Shown piece after piece: positions 1 to 6,542 of a stretch of 7,162 nt of DNA. The stretch is from JADKCL01 sp046050405 (GTDB lineage: Bacteria; Bacteroidota; Bacteroidia; J057; JADKCL01). The notes below the pieces were generated by a model. The model was not told the DNA's origin. It saw only the letters and a program-made list of their open reading frames with translations, and searched no databases. The translations under genes were made by a program, and so were the position numbers. The stretch lies in contig JBJOPY010000212.1 in assembly GCA_046050405.1 (NCBI GenBank), positions 1-7,162 on the forward strand, read 5' to 3'. How positions within the stretch are numbered: the stretch's first letter is position 1; each line of letters starts with the position of its first letter.

Positions 1-825
1 GTGCCTTCCGAGCTGCCCCGCGTCCATCTCGTTGATTTTCAAATGCGGGAATGCCATGAATCCATCCCCTACCGTGAGATAGGGCAGCATCCGTTCGAGG
101 TTCTCGGGGCGCACCCCCCATACCTCCTGGAGCTGGCCCAGGCTATGGAAAAAGAAGATCAGGGAGCGGTACCGGACAATGCTTCTGGCTGTCACGGGGC
201 CTATCCCGCTGACCTCCACGAGACTGGCACTGTCAGCAGTGTTGATGTCCACCAAGGGGGCCGATCGTTTCCACCGGGAAGGCGATCCCGGATTGCCCGG
301 GGATGCCGTCGGCATTCCCGATGAAGAAGATGGTGGACGAGGGGTGTAGGACTGATATCCATGGCTGTAGGGGCTGTAGGATTCCCGGCCGGGAGAAGGG
401 CGGTCTTCTGCTGGTGAAGGCGATCCCTGCTCCTTGGCCTTGCGCAGGCTTGCATAAGCAGCTGTGGTGGTGTCCACATACACCTGCTCCTCGATGCGGA
501 TGAAATTCTCAGGGGTGATCCCCCAGACCTTGAGCAGCTGGTCGGTGGAGGTGAAGCCGCCGATGATCTCGCGATAGCGGACGATTCGCCGCGCACTCGC
601 GGCCCCGACTCCCTTGATGGTCTGCAGCAGTGTGGTGTCGGCACCGTTCAGCTCTATCCGGACGGGAGCGGTTGAGCGCACCCGTCCATCGACCTCGGCC
701 ACGGTGGCTGCACCGCCTTCCGAGGCCAGCCGGGCCGCACGCCACCGCCATCCTGCCAGCAACAGCAGGCCGGCCAGTACGGCCAGCAATCCGCGCTTCT
801 GCGCGCCTGTAAGTCTCTTGAACAC
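1..825 (-). CDS. ComEA-like helix-hairpin-helix protein, membrane-anchored, C-terminus outside window
   Basis: Reading the minus strand from a GTG at 825 gives 275 codons open to the window edge, so the C-terminus is missing. Residues 12-25 are a hydrophobic segment (LLAVLAGLLLLAGW) after a basic start (FKR, QKR), which suggests one N-terminal membrane anchor. Two helix-hairpin-helix units follow: about 58-117 (IELNGAD, IKGVGAASARRIVRYRE, GGF, LLKVWGI) and about 193-250 (DINTADSASL, VSGIGPVTARSIVRYR, LQEVWGV). A third begins at 264 (KINEMDAGQL). A Pro/Ser/Tyr-rich linker covers about 134-190. Such units bind DNA without sequence specificity, and in ComEA they act in DNA uptake; repeated-HHH proteins like this are common in Bacteroidota, where the role is mostly unproven. 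GTG 825 is chosen because the only other in-frame start before the stop at 936-934 is a TTG at 912 giving an unlikely N-terminus. There is no Shine-Dalgarno sequence, but a promoter-like element lies upstream. Confidence 0.85.
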   Translation of the reverse strand, partial: MFKRLTGAQKRGLLAVLAGLLLLAGWRWRAARLASEGGAATVAEVDGRVRSTAPVRIELNGADTTLLQTIKGVGAASARRIVRYREIIGGFTSTDQLLKVWGITPENFIRIEEQVYVDTTTAAYASLRKAKEQGSPSPAEDRPSPGRESYSPYSHGYQSYTPRPPSSSSGMPTASPGNPGSPSRWKRSAPLVDINTADSASLVEVSGIGPVTARSIVRYRSLIFFFHSLGQLQEVWGVRPENLERMLPYLTVGDGFMAFPHLKINEMDAGQLGRH

Positions 826-853
826 AGTGGTGCTTCGTTTACAATTCGCTCTG

Positions 854-884
854 CAAAGTAACCAAAGGACTCCCTGAGTCCAAA
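854..884 (-). promoter_or_regulatory. Candidate Bacteroidota-type promoter for the HHH gene, with a dyad in its spacer
   Basis: On the minus strand TTTG (884-881) lies 19 bases before TTACTTTG (861-854). This resembles the Bacteroidota -33 TTTG and -7 TAnnTTTG elements, with one mismatch in the -7 box. The box ends 28 bases before the GTG start at 825. A perfect 6-3-6 inverted repeat (GGACTC, AGG, GAGTCC; 881-867) occupies the spacer, and CCTTTGG is repeated at 886-880 and 868-862. Operator function is inference. Confidence 0.4.
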
Positions 885-1044
885 GGCCGTTGCGTGAGAG
901 GCAGATTCCCAAGGACGAACAGCAACCCCTCGTTCAAGACGGACATTCCCGGCATGGTGTTTCCTCGGGCAGGAGTGTGGGAACCTTGTGCGGGAGGCTT
1001 CCTTTCGGAGCCCTGTCCGTGAGGCAGGAGGATGGGAGGGAAGT

Positions 1045-1080
1045 CCTGGGTGCGCAGCCATCCCGTTCCCAGCACCCAGG
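1045..1080. repeat. 9-base perfect inverted repeat with an 18-base spacer
   Basis: CCTGGGTGC at 1045-1053 is matched exactly by its reverse complement GCACCCAGG at 1072-1080. The spacer is 18 bases (1054-1071). It sits in the middle of the gene-free stretch, about 220 bases before the HHH start. It could form an RNA hairpin or be a dyad binding site. No T-run follows on either strand, so it does not look like a standard intrinsic terminator. Confidence 0.55.
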
Positions 1081-1165
1081 GGAACTCGTGCGGCGTTACC
1101 CAATTGTGGCAGGAAGGCATCTGCCTGGGTTAGGCGATAGAAATGGGTCAAGGGAATGGAAGGTG

Positions 1166-1193
1166 GGCGGTTTCCTCCCATGGGCTCTCCGCC
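1166..1193 (-). terminator. Possible transcription-end hairpin after the RmlD-like gene
   Basis: The minus strand reads GGCGG (1193-1189) and CCGCC (1170-1166), with the palindrome CCCATGGG (1184-1177) between them. The hairpin begins 14 bases after the reductase stop codon. There is no T-tract after it, so a terminator role is only suggested by position. Confidence 0.2.
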
Positions 1194-1207
1194 AGACAGT
1201 CTTCCCG

Positions 1208-2134
1208 CTATCCCCGCTCCTCCCGGTAGTCGGCCAGCTGCTTCTCGACGACGGCGAGTGCCTCCCGGAAAGTCCTGGGACGATATCCCAGCTCCGTCTG
1301 CGCCTTCAGGATGATGAACCCCGTCCTGGGCGGGCGCTTTGCAGCTTGGTTCAGGCCAATGCTGTCCTCTGCCGTGATCAACGACGGGTCGAGTTTCCAG
1401 TGGTCGGCCACGATTTGGATGATCTCATGGATACTGTACATCTCCGGGCCGCTGATGTGGTAGATGCCGCCCTTGTCCTTCATGGTCATGAGCACTACGC
1501 CTTCGGCCAGATCCTCGGCCAGTGTGGGGCAACGCCACTGGTCGTTCACGGCCCTGATGGGCTGATGGGCTTCCAGCGTTTTCTTCGCCCAGAGCACGAT
1601 GTTCGAGCGGGACATGTCCGGGACGACGCCGAATACCAGCATCGTCCGGGCGATGGCGTAGCGGATCCCGGAGGACATCACGATGTTTTCCGCTTCCAGC
1701 TTGCTTCGGCCATATACGGACAGGGGATTCGGGATTGCCTTCTCGGTGTAGGGGCCGGCTGCACCGTCGAAGACGAAGTCCGTGGAAATATGGACCATGC
1801 GGGTGCCGAACTCTTGGCACAGCGCAACCTGTGTTTCCACGGCCTTCGCGTTCAGTTCCCAGCAGGCCTCCTGCTCCGTTTCACATTGGTCCACATTGGT
1901 CATCGCGGCCGTGTTGATGATCTCGGTCGGCCCGTATTTCTGGAAGATTTCGCGAACCTGGTCAGGCTTCGTAATGTCCATTTTTTCATAGACATAGCCC
2001 TCCTCGATAGGTAGCCTGTTCCGGCCGATGCCGGTGGCGATGAGGTGGACGGCCTCCCTGCGCGCCAGTTTTTGCACCAGTTTTTGACCCAAGAGGCCAT
2101 TGGCACCCGTTATCACGATGGTTTTTGCAATCAT
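1208..2134 (-). CDS. RmlD-like dTDP-4-dehydrorhamnose reductase (extended SDR)
   Basis: A 308-residue NAD(P)-dependent sugar-nucleotide reductase/epimerase of the extended short-chain dehydrogenase superfamily, near the usual RmlD length of about 290-300. Visible motifs are the Rossmann glycine motif TGANGLLG (9-16), NTAAMTNVDQCE (74-85), the catalytic S/T of HISTDFVFDG (115-124) and YGRSK (Y141, K145), and the substrate-side NDQWRCPTLAEDLA (197-210). RmlD reduces dTDP-4-dehydro-L-rhamnose to dTDP-L-rhamnose for cell-surface glycans in the cytoplasm. No other rml gene is in the window, so a related sugar substrate is possible. An in-frame TTG at 2143 would add three residues, but that TTG lies inside the -7 promoter box, so ATG 2134 is preferred. 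The start is isolated and the gene is divergent from the rhodanese gene. Confidence 0.88.
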   Translation of the reverse strand: MIAKTIVITGANGLLGQKLVQKLARREAVHLIATGIGRNRLPIEEGYVYEKMDITKPDQVREIFQKYGPTEIINTAAMTNVDQCETEQEACWELNAKAVETQVALCQEFGTRMVHISTDFVFDGAAGPYTEKAIPNPLSVYGRSKLEAENIVMSSGIRYAIARTMLVFGVVPDMSRSNIVLWAKKTLEAHQPIRAVNDQWRCPTLAEDLAEGVVLMTMKDKGGIYHISGPEMYSIHEIIQIVADHWKLDPSLITAEDSIGLNQAAKRPPRTGFIILKAQTELGYRPRTFREALAVVEKQLADYREERG

Positions 2135-2140
2135 TGGGGG

Positions 2141-2148
2141 CAAAGGTA
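2141..2148 (-). promoter_or_regulatory. -7 promoter box (TACCTTTG) directly before the RmlD-like start
   Basis: TACCTTTG on the minus strand (2148-2141) is an exact match to the Bacteroidota -7 consensus TAnnTTTG and ends only six bases before ATG 2134. If used, transcription would start at or within a few bases of the start codon, giving a leaderless or nearly leaderless mRNA. No TTTG is visible about 19 bases further upstream, so the -33 element is weak or absent. Confidence 0.55.
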
Positions 2149-2345
2149 CGAAGTGCCCGCAGACCCAGGAGCCCGTTCCATTGCACCGGATCGATTCCGC
2201 GCCCGAAACAGCGGGACGGATGATTCCCCGGCTGCCCTTGCGTCCGATCCCGGCGGTTCCGGGCTTCGACCCGGGCAGGACGAGGAGCGACCGGTTTCGT
2301 CCTCTGTCCCCCTGTCCCGGGCCATTCCGAATCCTGCGCGGTCAT

Positions 2346-2440
2346 TGGGAAGAATTCCCACCTGGAGGCTGAAAGCCCCCGTGAATCCCCAGCCAGACAA
2401 GTGTTCCGTAACCTGGGTTACGCCTGATGTGGAAAACACG
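2346..2440 (+). repeat. Run of three hairpins upstream of the rhodanese gene, possible structured leader
   Basis: Three consecutive foldable elements are visible. First, TGGGAA, loop GAA, TTCCCA (2346-2360), a perfect 6-base stem. Second, GGCT, loop GAA, AGCC (2367-2377), extendable by two G-C pairs around a bulge. Third, a perfect 7-2-7 inverted repeat CGTAACC TG GGTTACG (2407-2422), enclosed by GTGTT (2401-2405) and AACAC (2435-2439). This could be a structured 5' leader, a small RNA, or for the third element a protein-binding dyad. I compared it by eye with cobalamin, TPP, fluoride and SAM riboswitch cores and found no convincing match. Confidence 0.4.
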
Positions 2441-2500
2441 GTGCAGCTTTGCTTCTCACAAGAAAATGTCTTACGGATTCATTTTAAAAACATTCAGAAG

Positions 2501-2806
2501 ATGGGATTGCTCAGCAAATTATTCGGACAGCAGGTGGACATTGCAGGCCTGATCGGCAAGGGCGCCAAAGTCATCGACGTGCGCTCCCCGCAGGAGTTCG
2601 CCGGCGGTCATGTCAAAGGTTCCGTGAATGTGCCGCTCGATCGGATCCGGGGGGAAATCCCCGCGCTGAAGAAGGCGTGCGTGCCCGTGATCCTCTGCTG
2701 CGCGAGCGGAATGCGCAGCAGAAACGCGACAAGCATCCTGGCTGACGCGGGCATTGAGGCCTACAATGGCGGATCTTGGGCGTCCGTGAGTCGATTCGTG
2801 AAGTAG
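2501..2806 (+). CDS. Single-domain rhodanese-like sulfurtransferase
   Basis: A 101-residue single rhodanese domain, the normal size for stand-alone members. Hallmarks are VIDVRSPQEFAGGHVKGSVNVPL (24-46, the conserved DVR..EF..GH..G..N.P pattern), the active-site loop CASGMRS with catalytic Cys67, and the closing motif AYNGGSW (87-93). A Cys before the loop (Cys66) and Cys60 add thiols. Rhodaneses move a sulfane sulfur through a persulfide on the catalytic Cys; partners here are unknown. No signal peptide, so probably cytoplasmic. The frame is open far upstream, but MGLLSKLFG at 2501 is the typical N-terminus of this Bacteroidota family, and the upstream translation is not protein-like. The bases before ATG are A-rich without a GGAGG. 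It stands alone, divergent from the reductase and convergent with the hydrolase. Confidence 0.9.
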   Translation: MGLLSKLFGQQVDIAGLIGKGAKVIDVRSPQEFAGGHVKGSVNVPLDRIRGEIPALKKACVPVILCCASGMRSRNATSILADAGIEAYNGGSWASVSRFVK

Positions 2807-2830
2807 GGCATCCTGGGGCCGGAGCCGATG

Positions 2831-2885
2831 GCTGCGCCTGCAGCATGCCGATGCTGTTCGTGGACAATTTTGCGCCTTGCAAGGC
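2831..2885. repeat. Cluster of short inverted repeats after the rhodanese gene
   Basis: Three dyads lie close together: GCTGC/GCAGC (2831-2844), CAGCAT/ATGCTG (2841-2856, overlapping the first so the two would compete) and the perfect palindrome GCCTTGCAAGGC (2874-2885). A short run of four T's lies at 2868-2871. They lie 25-80 bases after the rhodanese stop in the convergent gap and may serve transcription ending or mRNA 3' protection, but none has the classic stem plus T-tract. Confidence 0.3.
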
Positions 2886-2981
2886 AGGCAGTGATGATGC
2901 AGGTTCCCCGCAATCCTGATCCTCCCTGAAAACCTGCCATGACGCTACTGGCAGAAAGCATAGACATTATGGTGCCAAGGG

Positions 2982-2997
2982 CCGGGGGCATCCCCGG
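2982..2997 (-). terminator. GC-rich hairpin after the hydrolase gene
   Basis: The minus strand gives CCGGGG (2997-2992), loop ATGC, CCCCGG (2987-2982), a perfect 6-base all-GC stem starting 10 bases after the hydrolase stop. It is the best candidate for ending the four-gene block. No T-tract follows, so an intrinsic terminator is not certain. Confidence 0.3.
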
Positions 2998-3007
2998 GAG
3001 ACTCGGC

Positions 3008-5017
3008 TCAGGGTATCTGGAATCCCTGGGGTGCGGCAGGGAGGGCACGGCTGGTGAGGAGGAAGTCCACGAAAAAATACGTTTCCTCCCCTGTGCCGCC
3101 CGGAACTTCGTTCAGCTTGATTTCGATGGCGGTGACCTGGTTCAGGTCGGTGACGGGCTGTTGGTTGGCCAGGAATCTCAGGAGCGGGAGTTCGGCCGTC
3201 TGCATCACGATCACCGTGTCATCACGGCAACCATTCATCTGCTCGTCATACTGCAGCGCCGGATAGGCGACCTGCGCCTGGGTGGGGATGTCCTTGCCTT
3301 CCACGACGACTCCGATCGCCTTCGTCCCGGACTTCAGGGTGATGGAATAGTCGCGGAGCTGGATGGCCTTCCGGCTCTTCGCATCCTTCCCGTTGTACTC
3401 CTTCGTGTACCTGAAGCTGAAATGTGACTTTGCGGTCAGTCCATCTCCGGGCTGGATGGGAATCTTGACCGACACGGCCTGGCTGGCAGGCTTGGACACC
3501 CGCTTCACGGCGGCTTGGTTCGCGAAGACGACTTGGTTTCCCACCCGGAGGTCGGAGAGCCTGGCCCTTGTTTCCACCGTGATGGTGGCATTCGTGGAGA
3601 GGTTCGTCGCACTGAGGGTGCGGGAATCCAGTAGCACGATTGCTGGCGGGGATGCGAACGGGAACGGGAACTTCCAGGACCGTGAGATGTCTTGGACAAG
3701 GGGTGATCGGAGCTCGTCTGTAAACAGACGGTAGCGGTGGTTCTCTCCCCCCAATCCGGCGATGAGTGCATTCCCGGCCGTGGCCTTCGCCAGATTCTCA
3801 TGGCCGGCGTTTGACAGCATGCGGAGCGGGCTCTGGCAGATGAGCGTGCGGTTGATCTGGGTGCGGATGGAGTCCAGTTGGCGCCAGACGGTGTTGAAAC
3901 GCCGATGGCTGGCCCCGTGGCCGTACACCATCGCCTTCGGGCTGTTCACGTTTTCATAGCTGTTGAAGGAGCCTTCCCGCAGGTCGTCGTGTGAACTATG
4001 GAGAACCAGGAAGAAGGTAGTGGGGGAGTCCAGCATTGCAAACTCGCTGCTGGGTTGCACGGAGACCACGGTTTTCAGGCTGTCCATGCCAGGGCTCCCG
4101 AAGATGGCGGCGAGGTCCAGGATGGCGTGGTACTGCGGGGCGATGGTCAGCAGCTGCCTCCCCGTGTCGAGGAGGGTGTTCGCGTTGTAGGGGCCTCCCT
4201 GGATGGATATGCCGGTGGTCGCAGTGGGTCCGTAGGCTGCGTCATCGGCGGGCCTGGTTCCCACCCTGGGCGAGAAATACGGCTGCAGAACCTGCACGCT
4301 ATGACCACCCCGGGAATGCCCCAGGAATCCCAGGCTGGTGAACGACAGTTGTCCCCGGAGATCCGCCTTCAGCTGTGCCAGCAGTGCCTCCGGCGATCCG
4401 GTGGCGAAGGGTGGGGTGAGTGCCAGCCCATCCTGGAACGGAACCAGACTGTCGTCCGACTTCTGGAAGAAAATGCCTTGCGACGCGGTCACGGGGGCAT
4501 TCGACAACTGCGCCAGTGCGGCCAGGACCAGAAAACTGATGTGGATCCTACCCTGCGGCTCGAAATCGGCATGCCCGCCTCCCCCCAGCCAGTTGGCGAC
4601 ATTCGCATTGACGGAGACGGATGCGATGCCGTGCTCCGCGAGGTACTGCTGCAGGTACCGGTATCCACGGTAACTCCTGACCTCGCTGACGGGCATCCCG
4701 TCCTCGAAAAACGACTTGGCCTGGCCATGGATGATCACTGCCAGCGGATGGGGCTTCTTGGCCGGTCCCGCCGGAAGTGCGAGGTGGAAGGAAAGCGGGA
4801 TGTACTTGTCGTCCCGGGCATCGGAGGCCAGGATGCCGAGGCTGTCCAGTTTCTTCCATTGCGCGTACGGTGCCGTGATGGCGGCGTCATTCCTGGCATT
4901 CAGTGCCGCCCGGTGGGTGGCCAGGAAGGGGTTGCAGCTCTCGGTGCTGCTCAGCGTATGGTAATACCGCCCATAGAGCCTGTACCGGCTGTCGATATGA
5001 AATTCAGTGTATGCCAT
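3008..5017 (-). CDS. Large alpha/beta hydrolase with beta-rich C-terminal region, last gene of the tail-like block
   Basis: A 669-residue protein. The first ~380 residues look like an alpha/beta hydrolase: strand and oxyanion-type motif LAVIIHGQ (92-99), nucleophile elbow LGFLGHSRGGHS (229-240, Ser235), a candidate acid in VLHSSHDD (338-345, Asp344 or Asp345) and a candidate catalytic His in GHGASHRRFN (His371). The order strand-Ser-Asp-His fits lipases, esterases and dienelactone-hydrolase relatives; the substrate cannot be told. Residues ~455-660 are rich in beta-type sequence (VVVEG, TVIVMQTAE, AIEIKLNEVPGG, YFFVDFLL) and may be a binding domain. There is no signal peptide. The frame opens at a GTG at 5065, but ATG 5017 is preferred: AGAAAG lies just upstream, and the extra 16 residues look like leader. 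The gap to the gene before it is 49 bases, so co-transcription is likely. Role as particle enzyme or payload is inference. Confidence 0.75.
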   Translation of the reverse strand: MAYTEFHIDSRYRLYGRYYHTLSSTESCNPFLATHRAALNARNDAAITAPYAQWKKLDSLGILASDARDDKYIPLSFHLALPAGPAKKPHPLAVIIHGQAKSFFEDGMPVSEVRSYRGYRYLQQYLAEHGIASVSVNANVANWLGGGGHADFEPQGRIHISFLVLAALAQLSNAPVTASQGIFFQKSDDSLVPFQDGLALTPPFATGSPEALLAQLKADLRGQLSFTSLGFLGHSRGGHSVQVLQPYFSPRVGTRPADDAAYGPTATTGISIQGGPYNANTLLDTGRQLLTIAPQYHAILDLAAIFGSPGMDSLKTVVSVQPSSEFAMLDSPTTFFLVLHSSHDDLREGSFNSYENVNSPKAMVYGHGASHRRFNTVWRQLDSIRTQINRTLICQSPLRMLSNAGHENLAKATAGNALIAGLGGENHRYRLFTDELRSPLVQDISRSWKFPFPFASPPAIVLLDSRTLSATNLSTNATITVETRARLSDLRVGNQVVFANQAAVKRVSKPASQAVSVKIPIQPGDGLTAKSHFSFRYTKEYNGKDAKSRKAIQLRDYSITLKSGTKAIGVVVEGKDIPTQAQVAYPALQYDEQMNGCRDDTVIVMQTAELPLLRFLANQQPVTDLNQVTAIEIKLNEVPGGTGEETYFFVDFLLTSRALPAAPQGFQIP

Positions 5018-5066
5018 TTCACTTTCTGGATAAGTTGGACAAGCCGGTGCGTCCTGCACCCGCACA

Positions 5067-5909
5067 TCATCCCAGCCCCGGCTTGATCACGACACCGGAT
5101 CCCGAGGCTCCCCGGGTATGGATGCTCTGGATGATTCCGAATCCTGCTACGGCACTCTGGCCGAGGCGCATCTGCCCGGTGGCCAGGAAGGACATCCCGA
5201 TCACGACATCGGCCGCAGCCTGCCCCGCCACCCGTGGCAGGGACTCGATGCGCAGGAGCTTGACCTTCTGGAGAAAAACCTGGCAGGTGTAATTGTTCGC
5301 GGCGAAGCTCGTCGGCGTCTGGAAATTGAACTGGTCGAGCAGCAGTGCCTGCTGGCTCTGCACAATGGCTGCCGTGAGACCCACCCACCGGTCGGTGTCT
5401 GCCGTTCCGTTCAGGTAGAAGGTGATCCGGAACTCCTGGTCAAACTCCTTCATGGTCGCGTTGCCCACGTAGCTGTAACCGATGCGGAGCGCCTTGGCCC
5501 CGGCGATGTCCTTGGTGAGGACGACCGATTTGGCGGGAACGCTGACACTGAATTCGGTGACCGGCACCAGGTCCCTGCTGTATTCGCTCACCAGCCCTTC
5601 ATCGTACACCGCCCTCACGGAGACCGTGCCGTCCAGCGGCGGATTGCCCAGGACATAGGGGGCGGATGGATTGCCGGCGTTCACCGGGATGCGTTCCCTT
5701 GCCTCCAGGCTGCGGGGCTGGCCCGTGGAGTCGTCCCCCACGGAATGCTTCAGCGCCAGGTTCGCCGCTTCCAGGGCCACCCTGGGGCGTGCCGTGAGCG
5801 GGGGGCTCTCGACCGGCCCCAGGGTGATGCGGGAGGCGGGCGTGTCCATTTGCCCGGCCATTCCGGCCACCAGCTGGCCCATGATCAGTTGAAGGAGCTG
5901 CTGGATCAC
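5067..5909 (-). CDS. Unknown protein of tail-like block, coupled by GTGA overlap
   Basis: I do not recognise the family. The 280 residues begin with an amphipathic or hydrophobic helix (about 1-20, IQQLLQLIMGQLVAGMAGQM), then a proline-rich stretch (29-45). A beta-rich middle follows (about 92-170, with VSVRAVYDEG, EFSVSVPAKSVVLT, ALRIGYSYVGN and FRITFYLNG), then a segment with many Gln/Ala (180-192), and a C-terminal part (205-280) with alternating hydrophobic strands and a Gly/Ser tail. There is no signal peptide cleavage site, Cys cluster or catalytic motif. The GTG start overlaps the stop of the preceding gene by four bases, and GGAGG (5921-5917) sits seven bases before it, so translation is probably coupled. 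An in-frame ATG at 5883-5881 is a less likely start. Position between an Ig-domain tail protein and a hydrolase suggests a tail accessory, connector or loading protein. Confidence 0.7.
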   Translation of the reverse strand: MIQQLLQLIMGQLVAGMAGQMDTPASRITLGPVESPPLTARPRVALEAANLALKHSVGDDSTGQPRSLEARERIPVNAGNPSAPYVLGNPPLDGTVSVRAVYDEGLVSEYSRDLVPVTEFSVSVPAKSVVLTKDIAGAKALRIGYSYVGNATMKEFDQEFRITFYLNGTADTDRWVGLTAAIVQSQQALLLDQFNFQTPTSFAANNYTCQVFLQKVKLLRIESLPRVAGQAAADVVIGMSFLATGQMRLGQSAVAGFGIIQSIHTRGASGSGVVIKPGLG

Positions 5910-6508
5910 TTCCCGGCCTCCAAACCGTGAATGGAATGGTAATCGCCTTCTGGCAGCACCTCGAAGGTGATGCTGGATCCGTCCATGTTTTCCCCGCTGG
6001 CCGTGACCGTGATGGTCACGGTCTCGCTTCCGGAGGTGAGTGTGGCGGAGGCCTGGCCTTTCCCGTCGGTGGTCAGGATCCTTGAGGACAGGGATCCCCC
6101 CGTGGTGCTGAGCATGACCTTGACCTGCGCATTCGAGGCCTTCTCCCCGTCCATGACCTGAACCTGGATCACCGCACTCTGGGGGGCTGTGGCGGCCTTC
6201 TTGCCCTGTGCGACCAGTTCGTACAGGCCGTCACCGTCCCCATCCGGGGCGGTGGTGCTCAGCTTAAGCGAGAGCCATGGCCGTGGCTCGATCCCGATGG
6301 GGTTTCCGCCACCGTCCAGTTTCCACTGCCATCGTTCAGGACGGAGAATATAGTCCAAGTTGTCTTCCGCATAGAAGTGGCCGAGCTTGGAATGATCCAG
6401 ATTGGGATAGAGCTCCTCGGGGGCATATTCCCTAACGATCCCGCTGTCCAGGATCTGTAGTGCTTTCCCAACCAATTTTTTGGTTTCTTTTTCAAATATG
6501 ACAATCAT
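5906..6508 (-). CDS. Phage-tail-like protein with C-terminal bacterial Ig-like domain
   Basis: 200 residues. The first ~80 (IVIFEKETKKLVG, EELYPNLDHSKLGHFYAEDN, YILRPERWQWKLD) resemble small phage tail or baseplate-associated proteins that begin with a short 'value plus location' domain. An acidic DGDGDG at 89-94 could bind calcium and serves as a linker. From about 104 to 186 the pattern (SAVIQVQVMDGEKASNAQVKV, then STTGGSLSS, LTTDGKGQASATLTSG and ITVTASG) matches bacterial Ig-like domains of the invasin type (Big_1), which act in adhesion or as spacers and occur widely in phage tail proteins. No signal peptide. AAAGAGA lies before ATG 6508, 34 bases after the previous stop. The gene's first ~45 bases and leader are AT-rich like the end of the preceding gene. 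Function as a tail-tip or adhesin part is inference. Confidence 0.75.
   Translation of the reverse strand: MIVIFEKETKKLVGKALQILDSGIVREYAPEELYPNLDHSKLGHFYAEDNLDYILRPERWQWKLDGGGNPIGIEPRPWLSLKLSTTAPDGDGDGLYELVAQGKKAATAPQSAVIQVQVMDGEKASNAQVKVMLSTTGGSLSSRILTTDGKGQASATLTSGSETVTITVTASGENMDGSSITFEVLPEGDYHSIHGLEAGK
5917..5921 (-). promoter_or_regulatory. Shine-Dalgarno GGAGG that decides the GTG start at 5909
   Basis: GGAGG on the minus strand, seven bases before GTG 5909, inside the end of the preceding gene. This favours the GTG in the GTGA overlap over the in-frame ATG at 5883. Confidence 0.6.
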
Positions 6509-6542
6509 AATCTCTTTCGTTAAGAATTGATAAAAACTAACA

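Larger units (their letters stand above)
826..1207. other. Gene-free stretch between the HHH and RmlD-like genes
   Basis: These 382 bases hold no convincing gene. Open frames such as the minus-strand one at 1120-839 have an ordinary-looking length but a Pro/His/Gly-rich, low-information translation, no ribosome binding site and no recognisable motif. What can be seen is a hairpin just after the reductase stop (1166-1193), a long perfect inverted repeat (1045-1080) and a promoter-like element for the HHH gene near 854-884. The gap means the HHH gene probably has its own promoter instead of being co-transcribed with the reductase. Confidence 0.6.
2135..2500. other. Divergent intergenic stretch between RmlD-like and rhodanese genes
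   Basis: These 366 bases separate two divergent genes. Next to the reductase is its -7 box. From 2149 to about 2340 the sequence is GC-rich with no motif I can name; the frames through it translate to Arg/Pro/Gly-rich noise. From 2346 to 2440 there is a run of inverted repeats described separately. From about 2440 to the rhodanese ATG the sequence becomes AT-rich and contains CAGCTTTG (2444-2451), one mismatch from TAnnTTTG and a weak candidate -7 box for the rhodanese gene. Confidence 0.5.

Noticed and set aside
839..1120. 93-codon minus-strand open frame before the HHH gene
   Set aside because: Low-information Pro/His/Gly-rich translation, no ribosome binding site, and it overlaps the likely HHH promoter.
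890..2014. 374-codon plus-strand open frame
   Set aside because: It lies antisense to the RmlD-like gene and its translation has no motif or protein-like pattern, whereas the minus frame carries the full SDR motif set. GC-rich genes often leave long open frames on the other strand.
2341..2440. Cobalamin or TPP riboswitch upstream of the rhodanese gene
   Set aside because: Fragments such as GTGAATCC and CCTGATGTGG look similar, but the conserved core blocks do not appear in the right order, and the downstream gene is not in either regulon.
2045..2500. Upstream extension of the rhodanese frame
   Set aside because: The extension does not read like protein and overlaps the reductase on the other strand; MGLLSKLFG at 2501 is the family N-terminus.
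5018..5065. GTG 5065 as the start of the hydrolase
   Set aside because: It adds 16 residues without a ribosome binding site; ATG 5017 has AGAAAG upstream and begins a natural-looking N-terminus.
3998..5086. 362-codon plus-strand open frame
   Set aside because: Antisense shadow of the hydrolase gene; Arg/Gly/Pro-rich translation, no start signal, no domain.
5118..5930. 270-codon plus-strand open frame
   Set aside because: Antisense to the coupled tail-block gene, which has a ribosome binding site and a start/stop overlap; the plus frame has neither.
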